From positions 18,509-65,415 of the forward strand of contig JALTLF010000090.1 of the NCBI GenBank assembly GCA_027005735.1: DNA of 46,907 bases. The letters run 5' to 3'. The stretch comes from Chromatiales bacterium (GTDB lineage Bacteria; Pseudomonadota; Gammaproteobacteria; CAMYNG01). Below are positions 28,056-38,212 of this stretch, in pieces. The stretch's first letter is position 1. The number at the start of each line of letters is the position of its first letter. The position numbers and the translations under genes were made by a program. Below the pieces are notes generated by a model that saw only the letters and a program-made list of their open reading frames with translations, did not search any database and was not told the origin of the DNA.

Positions 28056-29773
28056 CCCCCACTCAGCTTCTCGCGCACGAATTCCGCCACCTTCTCCAGC
28101 GGCACGTCGGTACTGTCGGCGTCGCGGCGGCCCTTGTACTCCAGTGCGCCGCGCTCGAGGCCACGGTCACCGACGACCAGGCGGTGGGGGATGCCGACGA
28201 GTTCCATGTCGGCGAACATGATCCCCGGGCGCTCGCCGCGATCGTCGTAGAGCACATCGATCCCCGCTTCCGTGAATTCCGTATAGAGCCTCTCGGCGGT
28301 CTCGCGCACGCGCTCGGACTTGTGGGCATTCATGGGCAGGATGGCCAGTTGGAAGGGGGCGATGGCCTGTGGCCAGATGATGCCCCGCTCGTCGTGGTTC
28401 TGCTCGATGGCGGCGGCGACCACGCGCGATACGCCGATGCCGTAGCAGCCCATGGTCATCACCGTGGCCCTGCCGTTCTCGTCGAGCACCGTGGCCTGCA
28501 TGGCCTCGCTGTATTTCGTGCCGAGCTGGAAGATGTGACCCACCTCGATGCCGCGCTTGATGCTGAGCCTGCCCTTGCCGTCGGGGGAGGGGTCGCCGTC
28601 CACCACCTTGCGCAGATCGGCGACCTCGGGCAGGGGCAGATCCCGTTCCCAGTTGATGCCGAAATAGTGCTTGCCGTCCACGTTGGCGCCGGCGGCGAAG
28701 TCGGCCATGACCGCCACGCTGTGATCGACGATCATCGGAATGGGCAGTGCTACCGGCCCAAGCGATCCCGGGCCCGCGCCGACGGCGGCGCGGATCTCCT
28801 CCTCCGAGGCGAAGCTCAGGGGGCTGGCCACCTGGGGCAGCTTTTCCGCCTTGACGGCATTGAGTTCGTGGTCGCCGCGCACCAGCAGGGCAATAAGGGG
28901 ACTGTCGGCATCCTCGGCGGCATGTACCACGAGGGTCTTGACGGTCTTCTCCACGGGCAGCCTGAACTGTCCGACCAGTTCCTCGATGGTGCGCGCTTCC
29001 GGCGTATCCACCAGTTTCATTTCCTCGCCCGGCGCCGGTCGTGCTGTCGCCGGCGGCAGCGCCTCGGCCAGTTCCACGTTGGCGGCATAGTCCGAGGCGT
29101 CGCTGAAGGCAATGGCGTCTTCCCCCGATTCCGCGAGCACGTGAAATTCGTGGGACAGGGCGCCGCCGATGGCGCCACTGTCGGCGCGCACCGGGCGGAA
29201 GTCGAGGTCGAGGCGTGCGAAGATGCGGCAATAGGCCTCGTGCATCTGCTGGTAGGTTTCGTTCAGCGAGGCCGCGTCGAGGTGGAAGGAATAGGCGTCC
29301 TTCATGAGAAACTCCCGCGCGCGCATGACGCCGAAGCGCGGCCGGATCTCGTCGCGGAACTTGGTCTGGATCTGGTAGAAGTTGGCCGGCAGTTGCCGGT
29401 AGCTGCGGATCTCGCGGCGGATGAGATCGGTGATGACCTCTTCGTGCGTCGGGCCGAAGCAGAATTCGCGCTCGTGCCGGTCGCGCAGGCGCAGCAGCTC
29501 CGGCCCGTACTGCTCCCAGCGCCCGGATTCCTGCCAGAGTTCCGCTGGTTGTATCGCCGGCATGAGGACTTCCTGGGCGCCGGCGCGGTCCATTTCCTCG
29601 CGCACGATGTTCTCCACCTTGCGCAGCACGCGCAGGCCGAGCGGCAGCCAGGTATAGAGGCCGGCGGCCAGCTTGCGGATCAGGCCGGCGCGGATCATCA
29701 ACTGGTGGGAGATGGTCTCGGCGTCGGCGGGGATTTCCTTGACGGTGGCCAGCAGGTAGCGGGATGCGCGCAT
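28052..29773 (-). CDS. proS: Proline--tRNA ligase
   Basis: Class II synthetase that charges tRNA-Pro, 573 residues, of the bacterial type with an editing insertion. Visible parts are [20 protein letters not shown] at the start, motif 2 [20 protein letters not shown], the INS/YbaK editing domain (about residues 220-380, including [20 protein letters not shown]) and a HGxxxL-like C-terminal anticodon domain ([20 protein letters not shown]). The start is the ATG at 29773; a longer in-frame start at 29890 would add 39 unconserved residues. Its stop overlaps the transglycosylase gene. Confidence 0.96.
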   Translation of the reverse strand: MRASRYLLATVKEIPADAETISHQLMIRAGLIRKLAAGLYTWLPLGLRVLRKVENIVREEMDRAGAQEVLMPAIQPAELWQESGRWEQYGPELLRLRDRHEREFCFGPTHEEVITDLIRREIRSYRQLPANFYQIQTKFRDEIRPRFGVMRAREFLMKDAYSFHLDAASLNETYQQMHEAYCRIFARLDLDFRPVRADSGAIGGALSHEFHVLAESGEDAIAFSDASDYAANVELAEALPPATARPAPGEEMKLVDTPEARTIEELVGQFRLPVEKTVKTLVVHAAEDADSPLIALLVRGDHELNAVKAEKLPQVASPLSFASEEEIRAAVGAGPGSLGPVALPIPMIVDHSVAVMADFAAGANVDGKHYFGINWERDLPLPEVADLRKVVDGDPSPDGKGRLSIKRGIEVGHIFQLGTKYSEAMQATVLDENGRATVMTMGCYGIGVSRVVAAAIEQNHDERGIIWPQAIAPFQLAILPMNAHKSERVRETAERLYTEFTEAGIDVLYDDRGERPGIMFADMELVGIPHRLVVGDRGLERGALEYKGRRDADSTDVPLEKVAEFVREKLSGG

Positions 29774-29893
29774 GGGGCAGGGTTCTCGTTCACGGGTTGT
29801 TTGTGTGGGGGAATTGTAGCGACTCGGCGGGCTTTTAGTGAAGGGTTTCGCGCGGTTATATTGTTCGCTGGACAGCCGCCTACTCGCCACTCG

Positions 29894-30163
29894 CTACTGT
29901 GTTTCCGAGGGTATGACGTTGGCGTCCTTGGGGACCCTGACCACGGTATAGGGAATGGCGGGATCGTCGGGGGGGCTGTCGGTGTACTGCCAGTTGCCGG
30001 CGGCGTCCTTCCATTTATATACCGCCGTTTCCTCGGCGGGCAGCATCTGGCTGACGGGCTCGCGCACCGCGGCGGGCAGTACCTGTCGCGTGTCGGGGAA
30101 GAAATACAGGCCGATGCCGGCGGCGAGCAGGAGAACGAGGAGCAGTAGCAGGAATTTTTTCAT
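29894..30163 (-). CDS. Small DUF4124-type membrane or secreted protein
   Basis: Short protein, 89 residues. A Leu-rich N-terminal segment (KKFLLLLLVLLLAAGIGLYF) is a signal anchor. The C-terminal half has the DUF4124 core, a Tyr-Lys-Trp plus D-x-x-G plus Y-T-D/S pattern (AVYKWKDAAGNWQYTDSPP). DUF4124 proteins are envelope proteins of unknown function. The ATG at 30163 directly precedes the hydrophobic run; the longer frame to 30253 lacks support. A second DUF4124 gene lies 400 bases upstream on the same strand. Confidence 0.82.
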   Translation of the reverse strand: MKKFLLLLLVLLLAAGIGLYFFPDTRQVLPAAVREPVSQMLPAEETAVYKWKDAAGNWQYTDSPPDDPAIPYTVVRVPKDANVIPSETQ

Positions 30164-30203
30164 GCGCGGCACTGGCCCCTGACGATCTCGGGCGGCGTCC
30201 GCC

Positions 30204-30548
30204 TCAGAAGGTGCCGCCGTTCCAGCCCCACATGTTGCGCGGGGCGTCGGCAAACTCGATATAGACCCGCTCCGGCGTCACGTCCAGCTCATCCTGCATG
30301 AGTTGGCACAGGGCTGCCGAGAGCGAAGCGGTTCGATCACCGGAAAGGCCGATGCTCTTGAGTTCCAGGTAGACGGTGGGGGCGTCGCTGCCGGCAAACA
30401 GCATGGGCTGCACCGGATCGAGGCGTACCATGACATAGCGCTCGGGTTTGCCCAGCTGTTCGGCCACCAGTTGCGAGGCGCGAGGCAGGAGCGCCTGCCG
30501 CCGGGCCTCGTCCATGTCCACGTTGGTCTGGATCTTCAGGTAGGGCAT
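30204..30548 (-). CDS. MIF/tautomerase superfamily protein
   Basis: Small trimeric tautomerase-fold protein, 114 residues, the length of MIF. After the start Met, Pro is residue 2 (PYLKIQTNV), the catalytic N-terminal proline of the superfamily. Conserved text includes VMVRLDPVQPMLFAGSDAPT and the C-terminal NMWGWNGGTF, close to the MIF ending N-V-x-W-N-x-S-T-F. It may act on keto-enol substrates such as phenylpyruvate; the true substrate is unknown. It lies between two DUF4124 genes on the same strand. Confidence 0.88.
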   Translation of the reverse strand: MPYLKIQTNVDMDEARRQALLPRASQLVAEQLGKPERYVMVRLDPVQPMLFAGSDAPTVYLELKSIGLSGDRTASLSAALCQLMQDELDVTPERVYIEFADAPRNMWGWNGGTF

Positions 30549-30564
30549 GGGGCCGAACGTCGCG

Positions 30565-31071
30565 TCAGTTGCAGAATTCCTTGATGGCGGCCTTGGCTTC
30601 CTCGATGCGCTGCTGGCGCACGTTGTCGTCCACGTACACCACTTCGCCATCCTCGTTCTTGATGCGCCGGTAGACGGTGAAGACCTCGAGGTTCTTCTTG
30701 GCCCGCTCGCAGTTTTCCTTCTTGAGCTGCTGCGCACGGGCCAGCTCGGCCTGCACCGTGGGGTCGTCGGCCGCGGCCGGATCGGTGAGGGCATCGCCGC
30801 CACCGGCGGAGGCACCCGGCGTGGACGCGGGGCGGGAGGGCGCCGCGCGGCCGCTGCCGGCGGTGCGCGGGGTCTGCATGTATTCGTATTCGCCGCTCTC
30901 CGGCGGGGTCTGGGAATAGACCACGGTGCCATTCTCGTCGCGGTACTTGTAGAGTCCGGCGCCTGCCTGGGTGCTGAACAGCAGGGCAGCGAAGACCATC
31001 ACGCCCAGGGCAGGCAGGAGCCGGCCGCGGCGGATGGGGTATCGGGTCGTCCGGGAAGCCGTCGTGTTCAT
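30565..31071 (-). CDS. DUF4124 domain-containing secreted protein
   Basis: Envelope protein, 168 residues. A signal peptide (about residues 14-38, LLPALGVMVFAALLFSTQAGA) precedes a DUF4124 domain, GLYKYRDENGTVVYSQTPPE. A Ser/Pro/Ala-rich low-complexity linker follows, then a charged helical tail (about residues 105-168) with YRRIKNEDGEVVYVDDNVRQ. I prefer the ATG at 31071; a GTG at 31083 in the same frame would add four residues. First gene of a minus-strand group leading to MIF and the second DUF4124 gene. Confidence 0.82.
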   Translation of the reverse strand: MNTTASRTTRYPIRRGRLLPALGVMVFAALLFSTQAGAGLYKYRDENGTVVYSQTPPESGEYEYMQTPRTAGSGRAAPSRPASTPGASAGGGDALTDPAAADDPTVQAELARAQQLKKENCERAKKNLEVFTVYRRIKNEDGEVVYVDDNVRQQRIEEAKAAIKEFCN

Positions 31072-31353
31072 CGTGTGTGCCACCGTCTTGAAAGCCAGTT
31101 GGATATCATGAGTATTGCAGGGCGCCTGCCCGTTGTAAACGGGAATTCTCTCAATAACAGTAGCTTAGCGCATAAATTTGCGCCCCCGGCCACCCTGGGG
31201 CAGTGCCCTGGAGATGCAAACGCCGGCCGCGTCCCCGCGGGGTTCGCGCGCGTGCCGGGACGGCGATCCCGGCTCCTGCCGGGGCGGCCGGCCAAAAAAC
31301 CCGTACACTTTGCCGGAACACCTTGTCTGCGTTGAATTTTTCGCCCGGGTGGC

Positions 31354-31383
31354 TGGGCAAAACGGGGTGGGGATGCTTATAAT
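31354..31383 (+). promoter_or_regulatory. Possible ilvI promoter
   Basis: Perfect -10 TATAAT at 31378-31383 with TGGGCA (four of six) at 31354-31359 and an 18-base spacer. Transcription would begin near 31390 and cross the terminator hairpin at 31447-31468. Confidence 0.45.
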
Positions 31384-31446
31384 AACAGGCTAATTTTCTC
31401 TCCCCGACCCTCCGGGCCGGGGCAGGGAGCGCGATTTGCGTGTACG

Positions 31447-31468
31447 ACGCCCGTTCCGGGCGTTTTTT
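31447..31468 (+). terminator. Intrinsic terminator in the ilvI leader (attenuator candidate)
   Basis: ACGCCCG, loop TTC, CGGGCGT, then TTTTTT. It ends 21 bases before the ilvI GTG and lies downstream of the likely promoter, so transcripts must pass it to reach ilvI. The upstream gene is on the other strand, so it does not serve to end another operon. Confidence 0.75.
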
Positions 31469-31489
31469 CTCTTGTGAGGGGCCAAATTT

Positions 31490-33231
31490 GTGGAACTGAG
31501 TGGCGGCGAAATCATTGTCAAATTCCTGAAGGACGAGGGCGTGGAGTTCGTCTTCGGCTATCCCGGTGGCGCGGTGCTGCACATTTATGATGCCATCTTC
31601 CAGCAGGACGACGTGCGCCATATCCTCGTGCGCCACGAGCAGGGCGCCACCCACGCGGCGGACGGCTATGCCCGCGCCACCGGCAAGCCCGGCGTGGTGC
31701 TGGTGACCTCCGGTCCCGGTGCCACCAATGCCGTCACCGGCATTGCCACCGCCTACATGGATTCCATCCCGCTGGTGGTGCTCACCGGCCAGGTGGCGCT
31801 GCCCTTCATCGGTTCCGACGCCTTCCAGGAAGTGGATTCGGTGGGGATCACGCGCCCCTGCGTGAAACACAACTTCCTCGTCAAGCGCCTCGAGGACCTG
31901 GCCGAGACCCTCAAGAAGGCCTTCCACGTGGCCACCACGGGGCGGCCCGGGCCGGTGGTGGTGGACATCCCCAAGGACGTCACCGATCCCGGCATCAAGA
32001 TCCCCTATGAGTACCCGCAGGAAGTGCACATGCGCTCCTACAACCCGGTGGTCAAGGGCCATCCCGGGCAGATCAAGCGCGCCACCAATCTCATCCTGTC
32101 GGCGAAGCGTCCCATGATCTACACCGGCGGCGGCGTAGTGCTGAGCAATGCATCGCAGGAGCTCACCGAGTTCACCCGCGAGCTGGGTTATCCCATCACC
32201 CAGACCCTCATGGGGCTGGGTTCCTACCCGGCCACCGACCGGCAGTTCGTCGGCATGCTCGGCATGCACGGTACCTACGAGGCCAACATGGCGATGCACG
32301 AATGCGACGTGCTGATTGCCATCGGCGCGCGCTTCGATGATCGCGTTACCGGCAAGCTGTCGGAGTTCTGCCCCCACGCGAAGATCGTCCATGTGGACAT
32401 CGACCCGGCCTCCATCGCCAAGAATGTCAAGGTGGACGTGCCCATCGTCGGTGACGTCAAGCTGGTCCTCAGGGACCTGCTGGCCGAGCTGCGCGCGAAG
32501 GGCAAACAGCCCGATGCCGAGGCCCTCGATGCCTGGTGGGCGCAGATCGAGGAATGGCGCAGCCACAACTGCCTCACCTACGACCGCGACAGCGAACTCA
32601 TCAAGCCGCAGTTCGTCATCGAGAAGCTGTGGGAGGTCACCGGCGGAGATGCCTACGTGACCTCCGACGTGGGCCAGCACCAGATGTTCACCGCCCAGTT
32701 CTACAAGTTCGACAAGCCACGGCGCTGGATCAACTCCGGCGGGCTCGGCACCATGGGCTTCGGCATGCCGGCGGCGCTGGGGGTCAAGCTGGCTTTCCCG
32801 GACGATGAGGTGGTCTGCGTCACCGGCGAGGCCAGCATCCAGATGTGCATCCAGGAACTGTCCACCGCCATGCAGTACCGGTTGCCCATCAAGGTGGTCA
32901 ATCTCAACAACCGCTATATGGGCATGGTGCGCCAGTGGCAGGAGTTCTTCTACGAGAGCCGCTACTCCCATTCCTATGTCGAGGCCCTGCCGGACTTCGT
33001 CAGGCTCGCCGAGAGCTACGGCCACGTGGGCATGCGTGTCGAGAAGCCGGCCGACGTGGAGGGTGCGCTCAGGGAGGCCTTCGGCATGAAGGACCGGCTG
33101 GTGTTCCTCGACTTCATCACGGATCAGACCGAGAACGTCTATCCCATGATCGCCGCCGGCAAGGCGCACAACCAGATGCACCTGGCGCCGCAGTGCAAGG
33201 CGCCGCAGTCGAGCGAAAGGGAGCTGGCCTG

Positions 33232-33232
<1 letters not shown>
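31490..33232 (+). CDS. ilvI: Acetolactate synthase large subunit (AHAS III type)
   Basis: Thiamine-diphosphate enzyme, 580 residues, for the first common step of valine, leucine and isoleucine synthesis. The N-terminal [20 protein letters not shown] carries the catalytic Glu region ([20 protein letters not shown]). The C-terminal cofactor motif reads [20 protein letters not shown], so the usual GDG is GEA here. The start is GTG at 31490 with GAGGG nine bases upstream; the sequence [13 protein letters not shown] matches the family start. It shares one base with ilvH. Expression is probably controlled by the leader terminator. Confidence 0.96.
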
Positions 33233-34805
<1,573 letters not shown>

Positions 34806-34837
34806 GTTCGGCAGGGGCGCGGCCACGCCCGCGTAGC

Positions 34838-35464
34838 ATGACGACGGTTCGACTCTCCCTCCTTGCCCGCGAAGGGCAGCTGCCGGTGCTGCTCCTCGTC
34901 GTGGCGCTGGCGGTGAGCGGCTGGCTCGGCCTGTGGTGGCCGTTCGCGCTGCTGGCGCTGTTGCTGCTGGCGGCCCTGTGGATCTACCGCCAGCCCCATC
35001 GCCAGATCCCGGCCGCGCCGCTCGGCCTGCTGGCGCCGGTGGACGGGCGGGTCGTGCGCATCGAACGCGCCCGGGACCCGTATCTTCAGCGTGAGGCCTG
35101 GGAGGTGAGCATCGGTATGTCGCTGCGGGACACCGGCGTGGTGCGCAGTCCCACCGAGGGCAAGGTCATGCACCAGTGGCTGGACCGAAATACCGGGCCC
35201 TGTAGCGCCGGCTGCCTGGCCCACCACGTGCAGACCGACGAGGGCGACGACGTGGTGGTGCGCCTGCACCGCGGTCGCCTGCTGGGGCGCCTGCACGCCA
35301 GCCTGGTCAACGGCGAACGCGTCGGGCAGGGTGAACGCTACGGCTTCGTGCCCCTCGGCCGGGAAGTGACCCTGTGGTTGCCCACCGGGATCAGGCTGCT
35401 GGTACGCGAGGGCCAGCGGGTGACCGGCGGCGTCGATGTGCTGGCGGAACTGGTGCGGGACTGA
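34838..35464 (+). CDS. Phosphatidylserine decarboxylase homologue, probably inactive
   Basis: Membrane-anchored protein, 208 residues, clearly of the short Psd (archaetidylserine/PSD proenzyme) family: an N-terminal hydrophobic pair (about residues 16-49) then IYRQPHRQIPAAPLGLLAPV, DG at 69-70 and a lipoyl-like beta domain. The family needs Asp-His-Ser for self-cleavage and a pyruvoyl group. Asp69 (in APVDGRV) is kept, but the His block reads GMSLRDTGVVRSP (Gly100 where DVH is expected) and the cleavage motif G-S reads PLGREVTLWLP (Arg175 instead of Ser). It should therefore neither self-process nor decarboxylate. It lies between ilvC and pssA, the usual psd place. Confidence 0.8.
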   Translation: MTTVRLSLLAREGQLPVLLLVVALAVSGWLGLWWPFALLALLLLAALWIYRQPHRQIPAAPLGLLAPVDGRVVRIERARDPYLQREAWEVSIGMSLRDTGVVRSPTEGKVMHQWLDRNTGPCSAGCLAHHVQTDEGDDVVVRLHRGRLLGRLHASLVNGERVGQGERYGFVPLGREVTLWLPTGIRLLVREGQRVTGGVDVLAELVRD

Positions 35465-35472
35465 CCGCCCGC

Positions 35473-35502
35473 TTAAACGTCGGGGCGCATCTGTGCTAAT
35501 GT
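35473..35502 (+). promoter_or_regulatory. Possible pssA promoter
   Basis: TTAAAC at 35473-35478, 18-base spacer, TAATGT at 35497-35502. It lies in the 88 bases between the psd homologue and pssA. Moderate match only; pssA could equally be read from upstream. Confidence 0.35.
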
Positions 35503-35541
35503 CATGAAGCGGTGCCGCCGGCGCGGGATCGCGTCACGGGG

Positions 35542-35555
35542 AGGAGAGGATCATC
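35542..35555 (+). promoter_or_regulatory. Ribosome-binding site and non-canonical ATC start of pssA
   Basis: AGGAG at 35542-35546 (within GAGGAGAGG) is followed by ATC ATC AAG AAG. In this frame the nearest upstream stop is TGA at 35505, and no ATG, GTG or TTG lies between it and the first conserved residues. ATC at 35553 is six bases from AGGAG; ATC at 35550 is the other choice. Confidence 0.55.
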
Positions 35556-36341
35556 AAGAAGAAGACAGGCAGTTACCGACGGCGCGGCATCTACCTGCTG
35601 CCCAACCTGTTTACCACCGCCGCCCTGTTCGCCGGTTTCTATGCCATCGTCGCCGCGACCAAGGACCAGTTCGAGAACGCGGCACTGGCCATCTTCATCG
35701 CCATGCTGCTCGACGGCATGGATGGACGCATCGCGCGCCTGACCAACACCCAGACCGAGTTCGGCGCCCAGTACGACAGCCTCTCCGACATGCTCTCCTT
35801 CGGCATTGCGCCGGCCCTGGTGACCTACGAGTGGGCCCTGTCCGAGATGGGCAAGCTCGGCTGGCTGGCGGCCTTCATTTATACCGCCGCTGCCGCGCTG
35901 CGCCTGGCGCGCTTCAACACCCAGGTGGGCATCGCCGACAAGCGTTACTTCCAGGGGCTCGCCAGCCCGGCCGCCGCCGCCATCACCGTGGGCATGGTCT
36001 GGGTGGGGGCAAGCTACGTGCTGGTCGGTCCGCCGTGGAACGGTATCGCCCTCGGCCTGACGCTGACCGCCGGGCTGCTCATGGTGAGCAACGTCCGCTA
36101 CCACAGTTTCAAGGGTATCGACTTTCGCGGCAAGGTGCCCTTCGTCACCATTCTTATCGTGGTGGTGATCATCGTCCTCGTCTCCTACGATCCGCCGGTG
36201 GTGCTGTTCGGTGTCTTTCTGATCTATGCCATCTCCGGTCCGGTGATGACCCTGTTACAGCTTCGCCGCCGCCGCGCCGAGCGCGCCCGGGAACATCGCG
36301 CCCAGCGCAGGGCACAAGCCCCGCCGGACAGTGAGGAATAG
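35553..36341 (+). CDS. pssA: CDP-diacylglycerol--serine O-phosphatidyltransferase
   Basis: Inner-membrane enzyme making phosphatidylserine from CDP-diacylglycerol and serine, about 262 residues if it starts at ATC 35553. The N-terminal RRRGIYLLPNLFTTAALFAG is the family start, and the CDP-alcohol motif D-x2-D-G-x2-A-R-x8-G-x3-D-x3-D is intact (DGMDGRIARL near residue 54, then GAQYDSLSD). RLARFNTQVGIADKRYFQGL is the type II PssA serine-site region. About seven membrane segments. The first in-frame ATG (35703) lies inside the catalytic motif, so it cannot be the start. An AUC start or a base error are the options. It follows a psd homologue that seems inactive. Confidence 0.88.
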   Translation: MKKKTGSYRRRGIYLLPNLFTTAALFAGFYAIVAATKDQFENAALAIFIAMLLDGMDGRIARLTNTQTEFGAQYDSLSDMLSFGIAPALVTYEWALSEMGKLGWLAAFIYTAAAALRLARFNTQVGIADKRYFQGLASPAAAAITVGMVWVGASYVLVGPPWNGIALGLTLTAGLLMVSNVRYHSFKGIDFRGKVPFVTILIVVVIIVLVSYDPPVVLFGVFLIYAISGPVMTLLQLRRRRAERAREHRAQRRAQAPPDSEE

Positions 36342-36363
36342 CCGGGCCGCGCCGACTTCCCGC

Positions 36364-36392
36364 TTGGCAAGCGCCGCCGGGCGGGCTATAGT
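36364..36392 (+). promoter_or_regulatory. leuA promoter
   Basis: TTGGCA at 36364-36369 and TATAGT at 36387-36392, spaced by 17 bases; five of six matches in each box. The predicted transcription start near 36399 falls on or next to the leader-peptide ATG at 36400. Confidence 0.7.
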
Positions 36393-36399
36393 TAGACCC

Positions 36400-36507
36400 A
36401 TGTCTATCGCGAGAAACAGCACTGCCACCCGGGCATCCGGCCCGAACGGTCGTCCCCTTGACGGGACTGCCGCCGTGCTGCCGCGCGCTCTCCTGCTGCT
36501 GCCCTGA
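36400..36507 (+). CDS. leuL: Putative leuA leader peptide
   Basis: Short reading frame of 35 codons, MSIARNSTATRASGPNGRPL, ending in AVLPRALLLLP. The four consecutive Leu codons (CTC CTG CTG CTG at 36490-36501) and a stop inside a hairpin are the marks of a leader peptide that senses leucyl-tRNA. Because the predicted transcript begins at about the ATG, it may be translated as a nearly leaderless message; a GTG at 36472 or so, giving VLPRALLLLP, is the alternative start. Assigned by pattern; homologues were not searched. Confidence 0.6.
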   Translation: MSIARNSTATRASGPNGRPLDGTAAVLPRALLLLP

Positions 36508-36563
36508 GGGGCAGACAGACACTCCCACAGGTGCGCATCGGGCGCACACCCCAAAAGACCCAC

Positions 36564-36592
36564 AACACGCCGGCCGCACAGGCGCGTGTTTT
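36564..36592 (+). terminator. Terminator hairpin of the leuA attenuator
   Basis: AACACGC (36564-36570), a 13-base GC-rich loop, GCGTGTT (36584-36590), then TT. The T-run is short (GTTTTC), so termination strength is uncertain. It lies about 50 bases before the leuA ATG and 57 bases after the leader-peptide stop. Confidence 0.6.
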
Positions 36593-36642
36593 CAACTCTT
36601 TGCCGTGGCGTGCCATAATGGCCGCCGTAATGGAGCAGGACC

Positions 36643-38190
36643 ATGAGCGACAGACTGATCATTTTTGACACTACCTTGCGCGACGGGGAACAGAGCCCCG
36701 GCGCATCCATGACCCGTGACGAGAAGGTGCGTATCGCCCGCGCCCTGGAACGCATGCACGTGGATGTCATCGAGGCCGGTTTCCCCATTGCCAGCCCCGG
36801 CGACTTCGAGGCCGTGCAGGCCGTGGCGCGGACCATCCGGGACAGCACCGTGTGTGGCCTGGCGCGTGCGCTGGACAAGGACATCGATCGCGCCGGCGAG
36901 GCCCTCCGCGAGGCCAACAGCGGCCGTATCCATACCTTCATCGCCACCTCGCCCATTCACATGAAGATGAAACTGCGCATGGAGCCGGACCAGGTGCTGG
37001 AGCAGGCGGTCCATGCCGTGACCCGTGCGCGCAAGTACACCGACAACGTGGAGTTTTCCCCGGAAGACGCCGGGCGCTCCGAGCTGGATTTCCTCTGCCG
37101 TGTCATCGAGGCGGTCATCGATGCCGGTGCCGGTACGGTCAATATTCCCGACACCGTGGGTTACAACGTGCCGGAGCAGTTCGGTGAGCTGATCCACAAT
37201 CTCCGCGAGCGCGTGCCCAATTCGGACAAGGCGGTCTTCTCGGTACATTGCCACAACGACCTCGGCCTTGCCGTGGCCAACTCCCTGTCGGCGGTCATGC
37301 ACGGTGCCCGCCAGGTGGAGTGCACCATCAACGGTCTCGGCGAGCGCGCCGGCAATGCCTCGCTGGAGGAAGTGGTCATGGCGGTGAAGACCCGCCGCGA
37401 CATCATGCCCTGCAAGGTCGATCACCTCGATACCACGCAGATCGTGCCCACCTCGCGGCTGGTGGCGGGCATCACCGGTTTCGCGGTGCAACCCAACAAG
37501 GCCATCGTCGGTGCCAATGCCTTTGCCCACGAGTCCGGGATCCACCAGGACGGCGTGCTCAAGAATCGCGAGACCTACGAAATCATGCGAGCCGAGGACG
37601 TGGGTTGGACGGCGAACCGCATGGTGCTGGGCAAGCACTCGGGCCGTAATGCCTTCCGCACGCGTCTCAGGGAACTGGGCGTGGAGTTTGCCTCCGAGGA
37701 AGAACTCAACGACGCCTTTGCGCGCTTCAAGGCACTGGCGGACAAGAAACACGAGATCTATGACGAAGATCTCCAGGCGCTGGTCACCGAGAGCGGTCTC
37801 GAGGCGGAGAACGAACACTACAAGCTGGTGGCGCTGCATGTCTGTTCCGAGACCGGCGAGACCCCCGTTGCCAGCATTACCCTGCGCGTGAACGGCGACG
37901 AGCGGAGCGCCGAGGCGCCGGGCAGCGGCCCCGTGGACGCCTCCTTCAAGGCCATCGAGAAGCTCGCCGACAGCGGCGCCGAGTTGCAACTCTACTCGGT
38001 GAGCAACATCACCACGGGTACCGATTCCCAGGGCGAGGTCACCGTGCGCCTGGAGAAGGGCGGGCGTATCGTCAACGGGCAGGGTGCCGACACCGATATC
38101 GTCATCGCCTCGGCGCGCTCCTACATCAACGCCCTGAACAAGCTCATGGCGGGTGAAGAGCGTGCGCATCCCCAGACGGGAGACGTATGA
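36643..38190 (+). CDS. leuA: 2-isopropylmalate synthase
   Basis: First committed step of leucine synthesis, condensing 2-oxoisovalerate with acetyl-CoA, 515 residues, bacterial length. The TIM-barrel start [20 protein letters not shown] has the catalytic Arg/Asp, and the metal HxH is in [35 protein letters not shown] is the second signature. The C-terminal leucine-binding regulatory domain runs from about residue 390. The ATG is preceded by GGAGCAGGACC. Preceded by the attenuator-like leader; a terminator-like hairpin follows. Confidence 0.97.
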   Translation: MSDRLIIFDTTLRDGEQSPGASMTRDEKVRIARALERMHVDVIEAGFPIASPGDFEAVQAVARTIRDSTVCGLARALDKDIDRAGEALREANSGRIHTFIATSPIHMKMKLRMEPDQVLEQAVHAVTRARKYTDNVEFSPEDAGRSELDFLCRVIEAVIDAGAGTVNIPDTVGYNVPEQFGELIHNLRERVPNSDKAVFSVHCHNDLGLAVANSLSAVMHGARQVECTINGLGERAGNASLEEVVMAVKTRRDIMPCKVDHLDTTQIVPTSRLVAGITGFAVQPNKAIVGANAFAHESGIHQDGVLKNRETYEIMRAEDVGWTANRMVLGKHSGRNAFRTRLRELGVEFASEEELNDAFARFKALADKKHEIYDEDLQALVTESGLEAENEHYKLVALHVCSETGETPVASITLRVNGDERSAEAPGSGPVDASFKAIEKLADSGAELQLYSVSNITTGTDSQGEVTVRLEKGGRIVNGQGADTDIVIASARSYINALNKLMAGEERAHPQTGDV

Positions 38191-38212
38191 CGACAAGGGC
38201 GAGGAGCGCGTG

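Larger units (their letters stand above)
31072..31489. other. Divergent regulatory region between DUF4124 and ilvI
   Basis: Gap of more than 400 bases without a convincing gene. The right part holds a possible ilvI promoter (31354-31383), a hairpin CTCTCCCCG...CGGGGCAGGGAG at about 31398-31429, and an intrinsic terminator just upstream of ilvI. A mini-ORF, ATG CTT ATA ATA ACA GGC TAA (31373-31393), would encode MLIITG with two rare Ile codons, but it overlaps the -10 box. The left part is GC-rich with nothing recognisable. Confidence 0.55.
36342..36642 (+). promoter_or_regulatory. leuA leader region (attenuator)
   Basis: This 301-base gap holds a promoter, a leader peptide ending in four Leu codons, three hairpins and the leuA ribosome-binding site. 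Hairpin 1 (36499-36514, CTGCCC TGAG GGGCAG) includes the last Leu codon and the stop of the leader peptide. Hairpin 2 is GTGCGC ATCGG GCGCAC at 36531-36547. Hairpin 3 is a terminator. The plan fits ribosome-mediated attenuation by leucyl-tRNA supply; I could not fold the competing structure by eye. Confidence 0.65.

Noticed and set aside
27959-30148. 729-codon plus-strand frame opposite proS
   Set aside because: Antisense reading of a GC-rich synthetase gene; His/Gly/Ala-rich with no domain.
31436-31477. TTG-started mini-frame (LRVRRPFRAFFLL) through the ilvI leader terminator
   Set aside because: It reads across the terminator itself and has no Ile/Val/Leu codon run before the hairpin; likely chance.
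31151-33181. 676-codon minus-strand frame opposite ilvI
   Set aside because: Antisense shadow of a well-supported enzyme gene.
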